From Agaribacterium haliotis (GTDB lineage: Bacteria; Pseudomonadota; Gammaproteobacteria; Pseudomonadales; Cellvibrionaceae), in NCBI RefSeq assembly GCF_002312815.1, contig NZ_NKQJ01000009.1, positions 124,001-188,000 on the forward strand: DNA of 64,000 nt. Direction: 5' to 3'. Shown piece by piece: positions 46,891-56,764 of this stretch (position 1 is its first letter; each line of letters starts with the position of its first letter). Under the pieces are notes generated by a model, which worked only from the letters and a program-made list of their open reading frames with translations, searched no databases and was not told the origin of the DNA. The position numbers were made by a program, and so were the translations under genes.

Positions 46891-48909
46891 CTAGCGAAAA
46901 AGCTGCTTGAGTTTATTGATATTATCGTCGTCTAAATGCTTTTTTAGCAGTTTTTCAGCTTCGTCACTCAGTTCCTTCTCGACCCTGTCTATTTGCTTTT
47001 CTTTTTCTTTGTTTAAGCGCTGTTCGGCAATATCTTGCAGGTAACTGCGGTCGAGACCACAGCTTTTGATACCGAGCTGATCAATGCTGCCTTTGCAGCG
47101 CAAAGGCAGCACCTGGTTATCCCATTTTGAGCTGACTTCGCGGCAGGCGTCGACCGCGGCAAAGCTTTTGTCGAGGCGAAGCTGGATGGGGAAGTCAAAC
47201 TTGCCATCGGCGAGCGAATATTGGCCTTTGGCTTCGGTACGCAGCTCGGCCAGGCCTGCGTCGAGCTTAAGCAATTTTAGCTGTTGCCCGGCATACTCGG
47301 CTTCAAAGCGGCTGTTATCAAACAGGGTGTAGGCCGGCCACTGGGTATTGCCGACAGCGCGACCCTCGAGGCGAGCAGCGCTCTGGCACAAGGCCTGCAG
47401 TAGATTTAGCGGGCTGAGTTTGAGCTCCGGGCTCTCGCCGAATATATGGGCACTCAAGTTTTGGCTGAGTTGATGGCTGTCTTTGCCGCGAGTTTGTGCC
47501 TGAAGCTGCAAATCAAAGCTGCCGTCTATGTTGTGAAAGTCTGCAAATTCTTCAAGCAGAGCTTTGAGTTGCAGAGCCTTAAGTTCGCCGCCGAGCTTGC
47601 TGCTCAGCTCGCTTCCCCTGGCATCAGCCAGGGCGTGAAAGCTTGCCGGGGCGCCGTTAATTTTAAACTTCGCGACAGGCAGCTCAATCAGGCCCTGTTT
47701 AGCTTCGGCTTTAACCTGCAGCTCGGTTATTTGCTGCTCGCGCCAAAGCAGCTGCTCCATTGTCAGCTCGCTGACAAAATCCAATTCACGCAGCAGTTCT
47801 AAAGGCAGAGCGGTCGTCTCGCTTGCTTCGTCAGAGCTGGCCTCAGTTGTTGAGCTGCTATCGTCCGCTTGCAGCAGATAATCATCAGCATTGAATTTGC
47901 CTAAGGCGAGGGAGCTGCTCAGCTTGGGGCTGGTGGTCGACGTTGCGAGTCTGCCGGCAAAGGTGGTTTTATCGAGCTTGCCGTCGATCTCAATGAGCTC
48001 AAAATCCTTGCTTGCCAAAATATTGAGCTGTGTGTGCTGTAACACACCCGCCTTTAAGCTGCTTGGCTCGGCGTCAAAGGCTTTTATCCACTGCCTAGCT
48101 GAAGCGGTACTTAGTTCCATCTGCAGGTCCGGTAGTGCAGACGCAGTTTGTTGCAGGGCAAGTTTGATATTTGCCTGAGCTTGACGATAGAGCAGCTCTA
48201 GCGCTTCGAGTTTGAGTGTATAGTGACCACTTTGCTGATCGTAGCTCGCCTGGCCTTTGGCCTGCAGCTGCAGCGGCGCCTGCAGCATAGAGCTGGTTGC
48301 GCTGGCTACAATGTCAATTGGCATCTTTCTACCGTCGAGGCCGACATTGCGTAGCTGCAAGGTGCTGAGATTTAAGCCGGCTTTATCCGAACTTTGCCTG
48401 TCTTCATAGTTTGCTTTTAGGCGCTGAATGTCGATATTGGCGATGCTTAGGTCGAGAGCGGTGTTGCCCGATGTTTTATTATCGCTGCTGTTTGAGTGCG
48501 AAGCTGCTGGTGTGCTGCTATCTGTTAGCAGAGTCTGCCAATTATTTTGGCCTTGTTGGTCAATAATGTAATTGAGTTCGAGCCCGTGCAGAGTCAGCGC
48601 TTCAACTTCAATTTTCTTTTTTAAAAGCGGTGCAATGGCGACTTGCAAGGATGCCAGTTCGATCGAGGCTAGCTGTTGGGCCTCGGGGTTGTACAGGCTG
48701 CTGTCTGCAATTTTAAGAGCCAGGTGTGGCCACAACTGCCAACTTAAATCACCATCTAAACGAAGCTCAGCGCCGTGTTCGGCGGCTAGCTGTTGAAGCT
48801 CTGGCTTGAGGCGGTTGAGGTCAAAACTAAACAGTAGAACGACCACCGCACCAAGCAAAATAATCAGGGTCAGAACAAAGATTAGAAAAAAACGGCCTAT
48901 TAGCTTCAC
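46891..48909 (-). CDS. AsmA-family envelope protein
   Basis: A protein of 672 residues with one N-terminal membrane helix (LIGRFFLIFVLTLIILLGAVVVLLF) and a long periplasmic part. The AsmA start is typical: FDLNRLKPELQQLAAEHGAELRLDGDLSWQLWPHLALKI. Many beta-strand repeats follow, a variable Ser/Thr/Glu-rich linker (SSSTTEASSDEASETT) near 350, and an AsmA C-terminal segment LQALCQSAARLEG; it ends with a charged helix. AsmA-like proteins are thought to move lipids between membranes. It is upstream of the SYLF gene and divergent from the rhomboid gene. Confidence 0.92.
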   Translation of the reverse strand: MKLIGRFFLIFVLTLIILLGAVVVLLFSFDLNRLKPELQQLAAEHGAELRLDGDLSWQLWPHLALKIADSSLYNPEAQQLASIELASLQVAIAPLLKKKIEVEALTLHGLELNYIIDQQGQNNWQTLLTDSSTPAASHSNSSDNKTSGNTALDLSIANIDIQRLKANYEDRQSSDKAGLNLSTLQLRNVGLDGRKMPIDIVASATSSMLQAPLQLQAKGQASYDQQSGHYTLKLEALELLYRQAQANIKLALQQTASALPDLQMELSTASARQWIKAFDAEPSSLKAGVLQHTQLNILASKDFELIEIDGKLDKTTFAGRLATSTTSPKLSSSLALGKFNADDYLLQADDSSSTTEASSDEASETTALPLELLRELDFVSELTMEQLLWREQQITELQVKAEAKQGLIELPVAKFKINGAPASFHALADARGSELSSKLGGELKALQLKALLEEFADFHNIDGSFDLQLQAQTRGKDSHQLSQNLSAHIFGESPELKLSPLNLLQALCQSAARLEGRAVGNTQWPAYTLFDNSRFEAEYAGQQLKLLKLDAGLAELRTEAKGQYSLADGKFDFPIQLRLDKSFAAVDACREVSSKWDNQVLPLRCKGSIDQLGIKSCGLDRSYLQDIAEQRLNKEKEKQIDRVEKELSDEAEKLLKKHLDDDNINKLKQLFR

Positions 48910-49016
48910 TGTGGCTCTCGCTCGAATTTGAGTTGTTGCTGCTCAATGTACTTACGCGATGTGAATGCCGCGTGAATCACCGAGTGTTAGAATGGCCGCC
49001 TGATAGCGAGGCCACT

Positions 49017-49661
49017 ATGTCCAATAACCCAAGTATAACGCCACCACAAAAGCCCGGTCTAAGCCCGGAGCGTTTCAAAGCACTAAGTGATTTGTTTATT
49101 GTTAGCTTGGTCGTATTTTGCTTAGGCGTGGCCCACGAGCAGTTGAATCCTATTCTCAGTTGGGATAGAAGCGCAATAGAGCAGGGGCAGTGGTGGCGTA
49201 TTGTAACGGGCAATATTGTTCATCTTAACGTCAACCATATGTTGATGAATCTAAGCATCTATGTGCTTGCCGCACTCCTGTTTAAAAAGTACTGCGGTTG
49301 GCGCCAGTGGTACGGTAGTTTTTTATTTATTGCCACTGGTGTCGGCCTGGCGCTGTATGTTTTTGATGCTTCACTGCAGAACTACGTCGGCCTTAGTGGC
49401 GTACTCTATGGCATGATCGCCCAGCAGCTATTATTACAAAGCCGCCAGCAGCCCTGGCTGTACTTATTTATCTACGCCGTACTTGTATATAAAGTTGTTG
49501 CTCAGCAGGGCGCCGACTACGATGCAAGTGAAATGAAAGCCTTTATCGGTGGCAATGTGATTGCCAGTGCGCACCTTTATGGTTTGATTCTGGGCAATGT
49601 CGCTGCGGCGAGTTTATTTGTTTTTAAATTATTTAAAACACAACAACAGGAAGCGTTATGA
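49017..49661 (+). CDS. Rhomboid-family intramembrane serine protease (rhombosortase-like)
   Basis: A protein of 214 residues from ATG 49017 with about six membrane helices. The active-site serine is in YVGLSGVLYGM (S127) and the catalytic His in ASAHLYGLILG (H186); the family His-Asn element HLNVNHMLMNL is at about 69-79. Short single-domain forms like this include the rhombosortases, which process proteins with a GlyGly-CTERM tail; no such substrate is seen in the window. The stop overlaps the next gene as ATGA. Confidence 0.85.
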   Translation: MSNNPSITPPQKPGLSPERFKALSDLFIVSLVVFCLGVAHEQLNPILSWDRSAIEQGQWWRIVTGNIVHLNVNHMLMNLSIYVLAALLFKKYCGWRQWYGSFLFIATGVGLALYVFDASLQNYVGLSGVLYGMIAQQLLLQSRQQPWLYLFIYAVLVYKVVAQQGADYDASEMKAFIGGNVIASAHLYGLILGNVAAASLFVFKLFKTQQQEAL

Positions 49662-50086
49662 AATTTGCCAGTATTCTTGAAGACTACCACGCGAGCTTGC
49701 TCGCAGTTTGGTTAATTTTAGCGACGATGTTTGTACAGAGCTTAATCGCCATGGTTGCTCACCGTCGCCAGAAATCTTATATACCGGGCATTGTTGATGC
49801 AAACCTTGGCCAAGAGAGCTTTGTTTTTCGCAGCGATCGCTGTTTTCGCAACAGCCTGGAAAATTCATTGATTATGATTGCCTGTATTTTTTTGGCAATG
49901 AACGTTGGTGTTGCCGCGCCAACACTGGCGTGGCTGGGTTGGATCTACGCGCTTGCGCGCATCGCCCATATGGGGCTTTATTACGCTATTGCAACAGAAA
50001 AAAACCCAAGCCCGCGCTCGTATTTTTTTGCTATCGGCTTTTTTAGCACACTGGTTTTGTTGGTGCTGATTGTTTTGAAGTTGTAG
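49658..50086 (+). CDS. MAPEG-family membrane protein
   Basis: A protein of 142 residues with four membrane helices. The MAPEG pattern is present: FRSDRCFRNSLENSLIMI in the second helix region and ARIAHMGLYYAI in the third. Eukaryotic members are glutathione-dependent eicosanoid enzymes; bacterial members are of uncertain activity. It is translationally coupled to the rhomboid gene. Confidence 0.88.
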   Translation: MKFASILEDYHASLLAVWLILATMFVQSLIAMVAHRRQKSYIPGIVDANLGQESFVFRSDRCFRNSLENSLIMIACIFLAMNVGVAAPTLAWLGWIYALARIAHMGLYYAIATEKNPSPRSYFFAIGFFSTLVLLVLIVLKL

Positions 50087-50142
50087 ACGGCGTTGCTTTT
50101 GCGCAGGCTCAGTGGTGTGTAACTAATTCAGGGGGACAAAAA

Positions 50143-50805
50143 GTGAAAACGGTAGTTATCAGTGGGGCAAATCGCGGTATTGGTTTGGCCCTGGCTCAGT
50201 GTTATAAAAATCGCGGTGACCGTGTTATTGCACTTGTTAGGCGCTCGAGTGAAGAGCTTAAGCATTGTGCAGATAGAATTATCGAAGATGTCGATCTGGC
50301 CGATGAGGCCAGCTTCAGTGCTGTTGCTGAAACGCTGTCGGCAACAGCTATTGATGTACTTATTAACAACGCCGGTGTGTTGTTTTCTGAAAGCATCGAT
50401 GAGGTTTTTTCGGCGTCGATGTTAGAACAGTACACGATCAATGCCTTGGCACCGATACGCTTGAGTTCGGCGTTAAAACCAAGCTTAAACGGCGGGGCAA
50501 AAATCGCGTGTATAACCAGCCGCATGGGGTCAATCGCCGACAACGGTTCGGGAGCCTACTACGGTTATCGAATGAGCAAGGCTGCGTTAAATGCCGGCGC
50601 CAAGTCACTGGCTCTGGATCTTAAAGGGCAGAATGTAGCGGTTGCGCTACTGCATCCGGGTTTTGTACAGACCGAAATGGTAAATTACGCGGGTGATATT
50701 GATGCGCAAACGGCTGCCGAGCGTTTGAGTAAACGAATTGATGAGTTAACAATTCATAACAGCGGATCATTTTGGCACAGCAATGGGGAGCAATTACCGT
50801 GGTAG
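50143..50805 (+). CDS. Short-chain dehydrogenase/reductase
   Basis: A protein of 220 residues from a GTG with AGGGGGA upstream. The cofactor motif GANRGIGLA is at 8-16 and the NNAGV motif at about 76-80. The catalytic set is Ser in ITSRMGS and the YxxxK in YGYRMSKAALN. HPGFVQTEM follows. The substrate is unknown. Its last codons overlap the start of the DUF1244 gene by 7 bases. Confidence 0.92.
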   Translation: MKTVVISGANRGIGLALAQCYKNRGDRVIALVRRSSEELKHCADRIIEDVDLADEASFSAVAETLSATAIDVLINNAGVLFSESIDEVFSASMLEQYTINALAPIRLSSALKPSLNGGAKIACITSRMGSIADNGSGAYYGYRMSKAALNAGAKSLALDLKGQNVAVALLHPGFVQTEMVNYAGDIDAQTAAERLSKRIDELTIHNSGSFWHSNGEQLPW

Positions 50806-51167
50806 ATGGAACAGATAACAATGAAATAAAGAGTAGCGAAATAAAGAGCAGCGAAATAAAGGTAGATGAGCTGACAGCTCAAGAGCAGGTAGAAATCGAA
50901 GCGGCGGTTTTTCGCCATCTACTAAAACACCTCGATGAGCGCAAAGATGCACAGAATATTGATTTAATGAATCTCGCTGGCTTTTGTCGCAACTGCCTTG
51001 GCAAGTGGTATGTTGCCGAAGCAAAAAATCTTGGCAAAGACATCGCTAAAGAAAGTGCACGTGAACGCGTTTACGGCATGCCTTACAGCGAGTGGAAACA
51101 GCGTTATCAAACCGAAGCCAGCGCAGAACAACTGGCGGCATTTGAGAAAAATAAAAGCGGCGACTAA
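50799..51167 (+). CDS. DUF1244 family protein with N-terminal repeat insert
   Basis: A protein of 122 residues from a GTG at 50799 with GGGGAG eight bases upstream. The core VFRHLLKHLDERKDAQNIDLMNLAGFCRNCLGKWYVAEA is the DUF1244 signature, with an FCRNC pair of cysteines. The family has about 95 residues; the extra N-terminus contains an in-frame 15-bp tandem repeat (bases 50823-50861) that encodes EIKSS-EIKSS-EIK. The function of DUF1244 is unknown. It is coupled to the upstream SDR gene. Confidence 0.85.
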   Translation: MVDGTDNNEIKSSEIKSSEIKVDELTAQEQVEIEAAVFRHLLKHLDERKDAQNIDLMNLAGFCRNCLGKWYVAEAKNLGKDIAKESARERVYGMPYSEWKQRYQTEASAEQLAAFEKNKSGD

Positions 51168-51238
51168 AACCGCGCAGCCCTGCGAAAAAACGGCTGCTGG
51201 GGAAAGTAATAAACAGGCCCTAATTAAAAAGGCCCTAA

Positions 51239-52996
51239 TTAAAAAGGCCAGATTATCGGTACTAAAAACAAAGTCAGCGCCGCTATCACAAGGCTCAGCG
51301 GCGTGCCAATTTTAACGTAATCGCTGTAGCGATACTGGCCCGGGCCATAGACCATCAAGTTGGTTTGATAACCCAGCGGTGTAATAAAACTGGCCGAAGC
51401 GGCAACCATCAATACCACTGCAAATGGCATGATGCTGACACCGAGCTGTTCGGCAAAGCTCTGGGCAATGGGAAACATTAATACTGCTGCGGCGTTATTG
51501 GTCATTAATTCGGTAAAAACAACCGTCAACAAATAGATAATCACCAATGCCAGCATCGGTGAGGCGAGATTGTCGTGCATCAAGGTGTCGGCAATCATGG
51601 CCGCAGCGCCGCTCTGGTTCATCGCAGTGCCCAGTGCAAAGGATGCGGCAATCACCACCAATACCTGTAGATCAATTTGCCGCCGGGCTTTGGCGGCACC
51701 GACGCAGCGTGTGAGCAACATTGCGCCAGCAGCTAACAGAACACTTTCGAGTATGCTGGTAAAACCAAAGCTGGTCGAAGCGATCATAAGCAGCAGTATG
51801 CCGACAGCGCGCGGCACTTTTCTAAAATCACTTAGGCCCTCATCACTTAAAGGGCTGACCAATAAAAAATCTTTGCGGAAGCGGTATTGATCGACAAATT
51901 CGTCGCCAGTTTCGAGCAATAAAGTATCGCCAACTTTATAGTGCTGTTCGCCGACATTGCCCGGCAGTTGTTTACCGTTGCGACTAATGGATAAAATCGC
52001 CGCGTTAAAACGGCTGCGAAAACGGCTCTCGCGAACGCTTTTACCCAGCGCGGGAAACTCCGGGCCGAGTACAACTTCCACTAGTCGGCGCTGCTGGTTG
52101 GCGATGGCCAGCTTCTCGACGGCGAGACTGGCCGGTTGCAGGCCGCGAATATTGCGCAGTTCGGCGGCTAGTTCCGGCCCGCCTAAAAAATGCAAAATAT
52201 CGTGCTTCTCGATATTCCAGCTCGGGTCTATGGCCGTGTGTAATTGTTCGTTGCGCTGTAATTCAATCAGATAACCTGCGCGCAGATGGCGCAGGCCGGC
52301 GTTGCGTATGCTGCGACCAACGAGCGGGCCTTCCGTTACCCGAAAAGCAACACAGTATTGCCTAACTTCACTGAGTTGCTCAGCGGTATTGCCTCTGCTT
52401 GGCAGCAGCTTGCTGCCAAATACATACATAAACAATGCAAAGGCAAGGCACAGCGGCAGGCCAACGATGGCGATATCAAATAGCCCCAGTTCAATATTGG
52501 CGTTGTCGATTAATAAACCGTGCACAATTAAGTTGGTGCTGGTACCGATAATGGTACAGGTGCCGCCGATAATTGCGGCGTAGCTCAGCGGAATTAACAG
52601 CTTTGACGGCGGGATCTTTAAGCGCTCGGCCCAGCTTTGGATGGCCGGGGTAAACATTGCGACGATGGCTGTGTTATTGGTAAAAGCGCTGAGCAGCGCG
52701 GTAGGAAAAATTAGCCGCTGCTGCGCACTGCGCAGCGAGCGCGGCCGACCGAGTACATAGTGGGCGAGCCACTGCACCGCCCCGGTTTCAATCAAACCCG
52801 CAGCAACAACGTAGAGCGTGGCAATGGTAATAACGCCGGGGTTGGCAAAACCCGCCAAGGCTTCGGCGGGGCTCAATACCCCACTGATAATCAGTACGGT
52901 GACCGCCGCCATTAATACCAGGTCGGCGGCAACTTTGTTGCTGATTAAGGCCAGTAATACACAAGCCAGCACGGCCAGGGTCAGCAACGCGTCCAT
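51239..52996 (-). CDS. SLC13/DASS-type permease with two RCK_C domains
   Basis: A membrane protein of 585 residues. Two blocks of about five to six helices flank a soluble centre (about 205-370) made of two RCK_C (TrkA_C) modules. The transport motifs LSAFTNNTAIVAMFTPAI and GTCTIIGTSTNLIVHG in the first half and TNNAAAVLMFPIA and ITPLGYQTNLMVYGPGQY in the second are typical of the SLC13/ArsB superfamily. The substrate (a di- or tricarboxylate, sulfate or similar anion) is unknown. A 15-bp direct repeat (GGCCCTAATTAAAAA, 51216-51245) overlaps the stop codon. It is 9 bases after ridA on the same strand. Confidence 0.9.
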   Translation of the reverse strand: MDALLTLAVLACVLLALISNKVAADLVLMAAVTVLIISGVLSPAEALAGFANPGVITIATLYVVAAGLIETGAVQWLAHYVLGRPRSLRSAQQRLIFPTALLSAFTNNTAIVAMFTPAIQSWAERLKIPPSKLLIPLSYAAIIGGTCTIIGTSTNLIVHGLLIDNANIELGLFDIAIVGLPLCLAFALFMYVFGSKLLPSRGNTAEQLSEVRQYCVAFRVTEGPLVGRSIRNAGLRHLRAGYLIELQRNEQLHTAIDPSWNIEKHDILHFLGGPELAAELRNIRGLQPASLAVEKLAIANQQRRLVEVVLGPEFPALGKSVRESRFRSRFNAAILSISRNGKQLPGNVGEQHYKVGDTLLLETGDEFVDQYRFRKDFLLVSPLSDEGLSDFRKVPRAVGILLLMIASTSFGFTSILESVLLAAGAMLLTRCVGAAKARRQIDLQVLVVIAASFALGTAMNQSGAAAMIADTLMHDNLASPMLALVIIYLLTVVFTELMTNNAAAVLMFPIAQSFAEQLGVSIMPFAVVLMVAASASFITPLGYQTNLMVYGPGQYRYSDYVKIGTPLSLVIAALTLFLVPIIWPF

Positions 52997-53005
52997 GATT
53001 GGCCT

Positions 53006-53389
53006 TTAAACCACCATGATGCCGTCGGCTTCGATCAGTGCATCTTTGGGTAGCTGGCTGATGCCTATGGCGGCGCGCGCAGGGTAGGGCTGCTCAAAAT
53101 ACTGGCCCATAACTTCGTTGACGATGGGGAAGTTACTAAGGTCGGTCAGGTAAATATTGAGTTTGACGATGTCTTGCAGCGAGCCGTTGGCCGCTTCGCA
53201 GACCGAGGCCAGGTTTTTAAATACCTGGTGAGCCTGGGCGGCAAAATCGCCGTCAACCATAGTCATACTTTCGGCAATCAGTGGGATTTGACCGCTGAGA
53301 TAGACGGTGTCGCCCACTTTGACGGCCTGGCTGTAAGTGCCGATAGCTTCAGGGGCGTTGTCGCTGTGAATAATGGCTTTGTTAGGCAT
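53006..53389 (-). CDS. ridA: RidA family enamine/imine deaminase
   Basis: Destroys reactive enamines such as 2-aminoacrylate made by amino acid dehydratases. It has 127 residues, the usual size. [52 protein letters not shown] show the family, with the key Arg in PARAA. It sits downstream of spoT as in Pseudomonas. Confidence 0.96.
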   Translation of the reverse strand: MPNKAIIHSDNAPEAIGTYSQAVKVGDTVYLSGQIPLIAESMTMVDGDFAAQAHQVFKNLASVCEAANGSLQDIVKLNIYLTDLSNFPIVNEVMGQYFEQPYPARAAIGISQLPKDALIEADGIMVV

Positions 53390-53420
53390 GCTCTTTCCTT
53401 AACTAAAAACGCTATATAAA

Positions 53421-55556
53421 TTAGCGTGAACGTTTATGGTTGCGCACGCGATAAATTTTTTCGACGGCGCTCATAGTTCTGACTTTACGCATAATATTGG
53501 CGAGGTGGATGCGCCCCTCGACGCTGATGGTCAGGGTAATAACGCTGTGTTCGGCGTCGCGCTCGTCGACCTGAATACGCTCAATGCTGGTTCCGGTCGA
53601 CGACAGCCTGGTTGCAAGGCTGGCGATAATGCCGCGCTCGCTTAGTACCTCGACGCGAATTTCTACCATAAATTCGCCTTCGACATTGTGCGCCCAGTGG
53701 GTATCGGCAATGTTTTCTTTTTTGCTGCGCAGGTCGCTGACGTTATTGCAGTTGGCGCGGTGCACAACAATGCCTTTATCGACACTTAAGTGGCCGATAA
53801 TCGGGTCGCCCGGAATCGGCCAGCAGCAGCGCGCAAAGCTGATCAGTACACCGTCGGCGCGGTCGACGGTGATCGGCGCGCCGCCGTCGAGTTGAGCTTC
53901 CGGCGCGAGCGCCTTAATGGCATTGGCGGCGCTGAGCTTGCCGAGGCCGATCGCTTCAAACAATTCTTCGGTGCTGTCGGTATGGGTGTGGGCCAGAATC
54001 TGCTGATAGTGCTCAGCTTCGAGGCTTTCGAGTTCGTGGCTGGCGTGCACGAGGGCGCGCTCGAGCATGCGCTTGCCGAGCTCAACACTTTCTGTGTGGC
54101 GCTGATGCTTCAAATAGTGGCGGATAGCTGAGCGCGCTTTGGCGGTAACGACAAAGTTGAGCCAATTTGGGTTGGGCTGGCTGCGCTCGCTAGTAATAAT
54201 TTTAATCTTTTGGCCACTTTCGAGTTTTTGACTCAGTGGTGCAGGCCTGTCATTGATGCGACAGGCTACACAGCTGTTGCCAACATCGGTGTGTACGGCG
54301 TAGGCAAAGTCGACGGCGCTGGTGCCGACAGGCAGTTCAATAATCGCGCCCTTGGGTGTAAAGACGTAAACCTCGTCTTTAAACAGATCGATTTTTACGT
54401 TTTCAACAAACTCAAGTGAGCTCTGTGTGTGTTGCTTAATTTCCATCAAGCGCTTGATCCAGCGATTGGCGCGATCAAAGCTGGCAATGGCCGAGGTGTC
54501 TTCGTCGGTGCTTTTATAGAGCCAGTGTGCGGCGACACCGGAACTGGCGAGCTCATCCATTTCTTTGGTGCGTATCTGGACTTCAATCGGCACACCCTGC
54601 TTGCCGATGACTACGGTGTGCAGGCTCTGGTAGCCGTTGACCTTGGGGATGGCAATATAATCTTTGAACTCGCCGGGAATGGGCTTATATAAGTTGTGAA
54701 TGGCGCCGAGTGTGCGGTAGCAGGTGTCTATGCTGTCGACAATAATGCGAAAGGCGTAGACATCCATAATCTCTTTAAAGCTTTTGTGTTTGCTGCGCAT
54801 CTTGCTGTAGATGCTGTACAAATGCTTTTCGCGCCCGATAACAAGGTTGTCGATTTCGTGGCGGTCGAGGCGTTCCTCAATGGCCAATTGAATTTTTTCA
54901 ACGATGGAGCGCCGGTTGCCGCGAACCTGTTTTAAGCTCGCCTGCAGGCGTGAGCTGCGCAGCGGGTGCATGGCTTTAAAACACTGATCTTCAAATTCCA
55001 CACGCCAGTCGTTCATGCCTAGGCGCTGGGCGATTGGCGAATAAATTTCCAGTGTTTCTTTGGCGATGCGGCGTTTTTTTTCAGGCGGCATCACGCCGAG
55101 TGTGCGCATATTGTGTAGGCGGTCGCCGAGCTTGATGACAACTACACGCAAGTCTTTGGCCATTGCCAAAGCCATCTTCTGGAAGTTTTCAGCCTGCTTT
55201 TCTGCCTGAGTTTCGTACTCAATTTTTGCGAGCTTACTGACCCCGTCAACCAGGTCGGCCACGGTTGGGCCAAATTGCTTTTCTACGGCGTCTTTGCCGA
55301 TGGCGCAGTCTTCAATAACATCGTGCAGCATTGCGGCCATCAGAGTTTGATGGTCCATGCGTATCGACGCAAGGATATTGGCAACTTCCAGAGGGTGGGT
55401 GATATAGGGCTCACCGCTGCGCCGGAACTGGCCTAAATGGGCTTGTTCGGCGTAATAATAAGCCCGCTTGACCTTGGTGATCTGGGCGGGCTCGAGGTAG
55501 GAGCTTAGCCTGTGTGCAAAATTATCTATGCTGAGAACAGGGCCAGAGGCTTCCAT
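53421..55556 (-). CDS. spoT: Bifunctional (p)ppGpp synthetase/hydrolase SpoT
   Basis: Stringent-response enzyme. The 711 residues show the Rel/Spo order: HD hydrolase (YITHPLEVANILA, AAMLHDVIEDC, LVDGVSKLAK, IKLGDRLHNMRTL), synthetase (IYSKMRSKHKSFKEIMDVYAFRII, GEFKDYIAIPKVNGYQSLHTVV, EVQIRT), TGS (VYVFTPKGAIIELPVGTSAVDFAYAVHTDVGN), a conserved Cys region (ISFARCCWPIPGDPIIGHL) and a C-terminal ACT domain (MVEIRVEVLSERGIIASLATRLS). The HD residues look intact, so hydrolase activity is expected. It follows rpoZ by 17 bases. Confidence 0.97.
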   Translation of the reverse strand: MEASGPVLSIDNFAHRLSSYLEPAQITKVKRAYYYAEQAHLGQFRRSGEPYITHPLEVANILASIRMDHQTLMAAMLHDVIEDCAIGKDAVEKQFGPTVADLVDGVSKLAKIEYETQAEKQAENFQKMALAMAKDLRVVVIKLGDRLHNMRTLGVMPPEKKRRIAKETLEIYSPIAQRLGMNDWRVEFEDQCFKAMHPLRSSRLQASLKQVRGNRRSIVEKIQLAIEERLDRHEIDNLVIGREKHLYSIYSKMRSKHKSFKEIMDVYAFRIIVDSIDTCYRTLGAIHNLYKPIPGEFKDYIAIPKVNGYQSLHTVVIGKQGVPIEVQIRTKEMDELASSGVAAHWLYKSTDEDTSAIASFDRANRWIKRLMEIKQHTQSSLEFVENVKIDLFKDEVYVFTPKGAIIELPVGTSAVDFAYAVHTDVGNSCVACRINDRPAPLSQKLESGQKIKIITSERSQPNPNWLNFVVTAKARSAIRHYLKHQRHTESVELGKRMLERALVHASHELESLEAEHYQQILAHTHTDSTEELFEAIGLGKLSAANAIKALAPEAQLDGGAPITVDRADGVLISFARCCWPIPGDPIIGHLSVDKGIVVHRANCNNVSDLRSKKENIADTHWAHNVEGEFMVEIRVEVLSERGIIASLATRLSSTGTSIERIQVDERDAEHSVITLTISVEGRIHLANIMRKVRTMSAVEKIYRVRNHKRSR

Positions 55557-55573
55557 ATATAAGGCGGTCTTCC

Positions 55574-55858
55574 TTAGAGTTCGGGCGCGGCTGGTTGATT
55601 GCCGTCTACGGCTGCATCGAGGTTCAGCAGCTCTTCAAAACCTTCATCTTCGGCTTCAGCTTCAGCCAGTACGGCTTGGTCGATCAGGCCTTCTTCAATT
55701 TCGCGCAGGGCGATAACGGTGGGCTTGTCGTTGTCGACAGGTACCAGCGGGTCTTTGCCCATTACTGCAATTTGACGAGCGCGGCGGCTGCCGAGCAGGA
55801 CCAGTTCAAAACGGTTGTCTACATACTGAAGGCAGTCTTCAACAGTGATTCGAGCCAT
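55574..55858 (-). CDS. rpoZ: RNA polymerase omega subunit
   Basis: Small subunit that helps assemble RNA polymerase. From the ATG at 55858 it has 94 residues (E. coli 91). The start [31 protein letters not shown] is conserved; an acidic tail follows ([19 protein letters not shown]). The frame is open 22 codons further up but without homology. It lies between gmk and spoT as in E. coli and Pseudomonas. Confidence 0.97.
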   Translation of the reverse strand: MARITVEDCLQYVDNRFELVLLGSRRARQIAVMGKDPLVPVDNDKPTVIALREIEEGLIDQAVLAEAEAEDEGFEELLNLDAAVDGNQPAAPEL

Positions 55859-56007
55859 GATTATCCACTTAGTTTTACATTGCCAAGGCGCTCTGGGCAG
55901 GGCGCACAGAGCAAAAGGGGCCAAATTGTACGCTTTGTGGGCGCATTGGACAACTATTGTCGCGCAATGATAAACACTTTAACGAGCGCTGGGCTCAAGT
56001 TTTGTGT

Positions 56008-56727
<720 letters not shown>

Positions 56728-56764
56728 TCAACACCGTTGCTGAGAAGTTGGCGCCTAAGCGGCG

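Noticed and set aside
51052-51065. parS-like CACGTGAA in the DUF1244 gene
   Set aside because: Only the centre matches; the outer GTTTC/GAAAC arms are missing.
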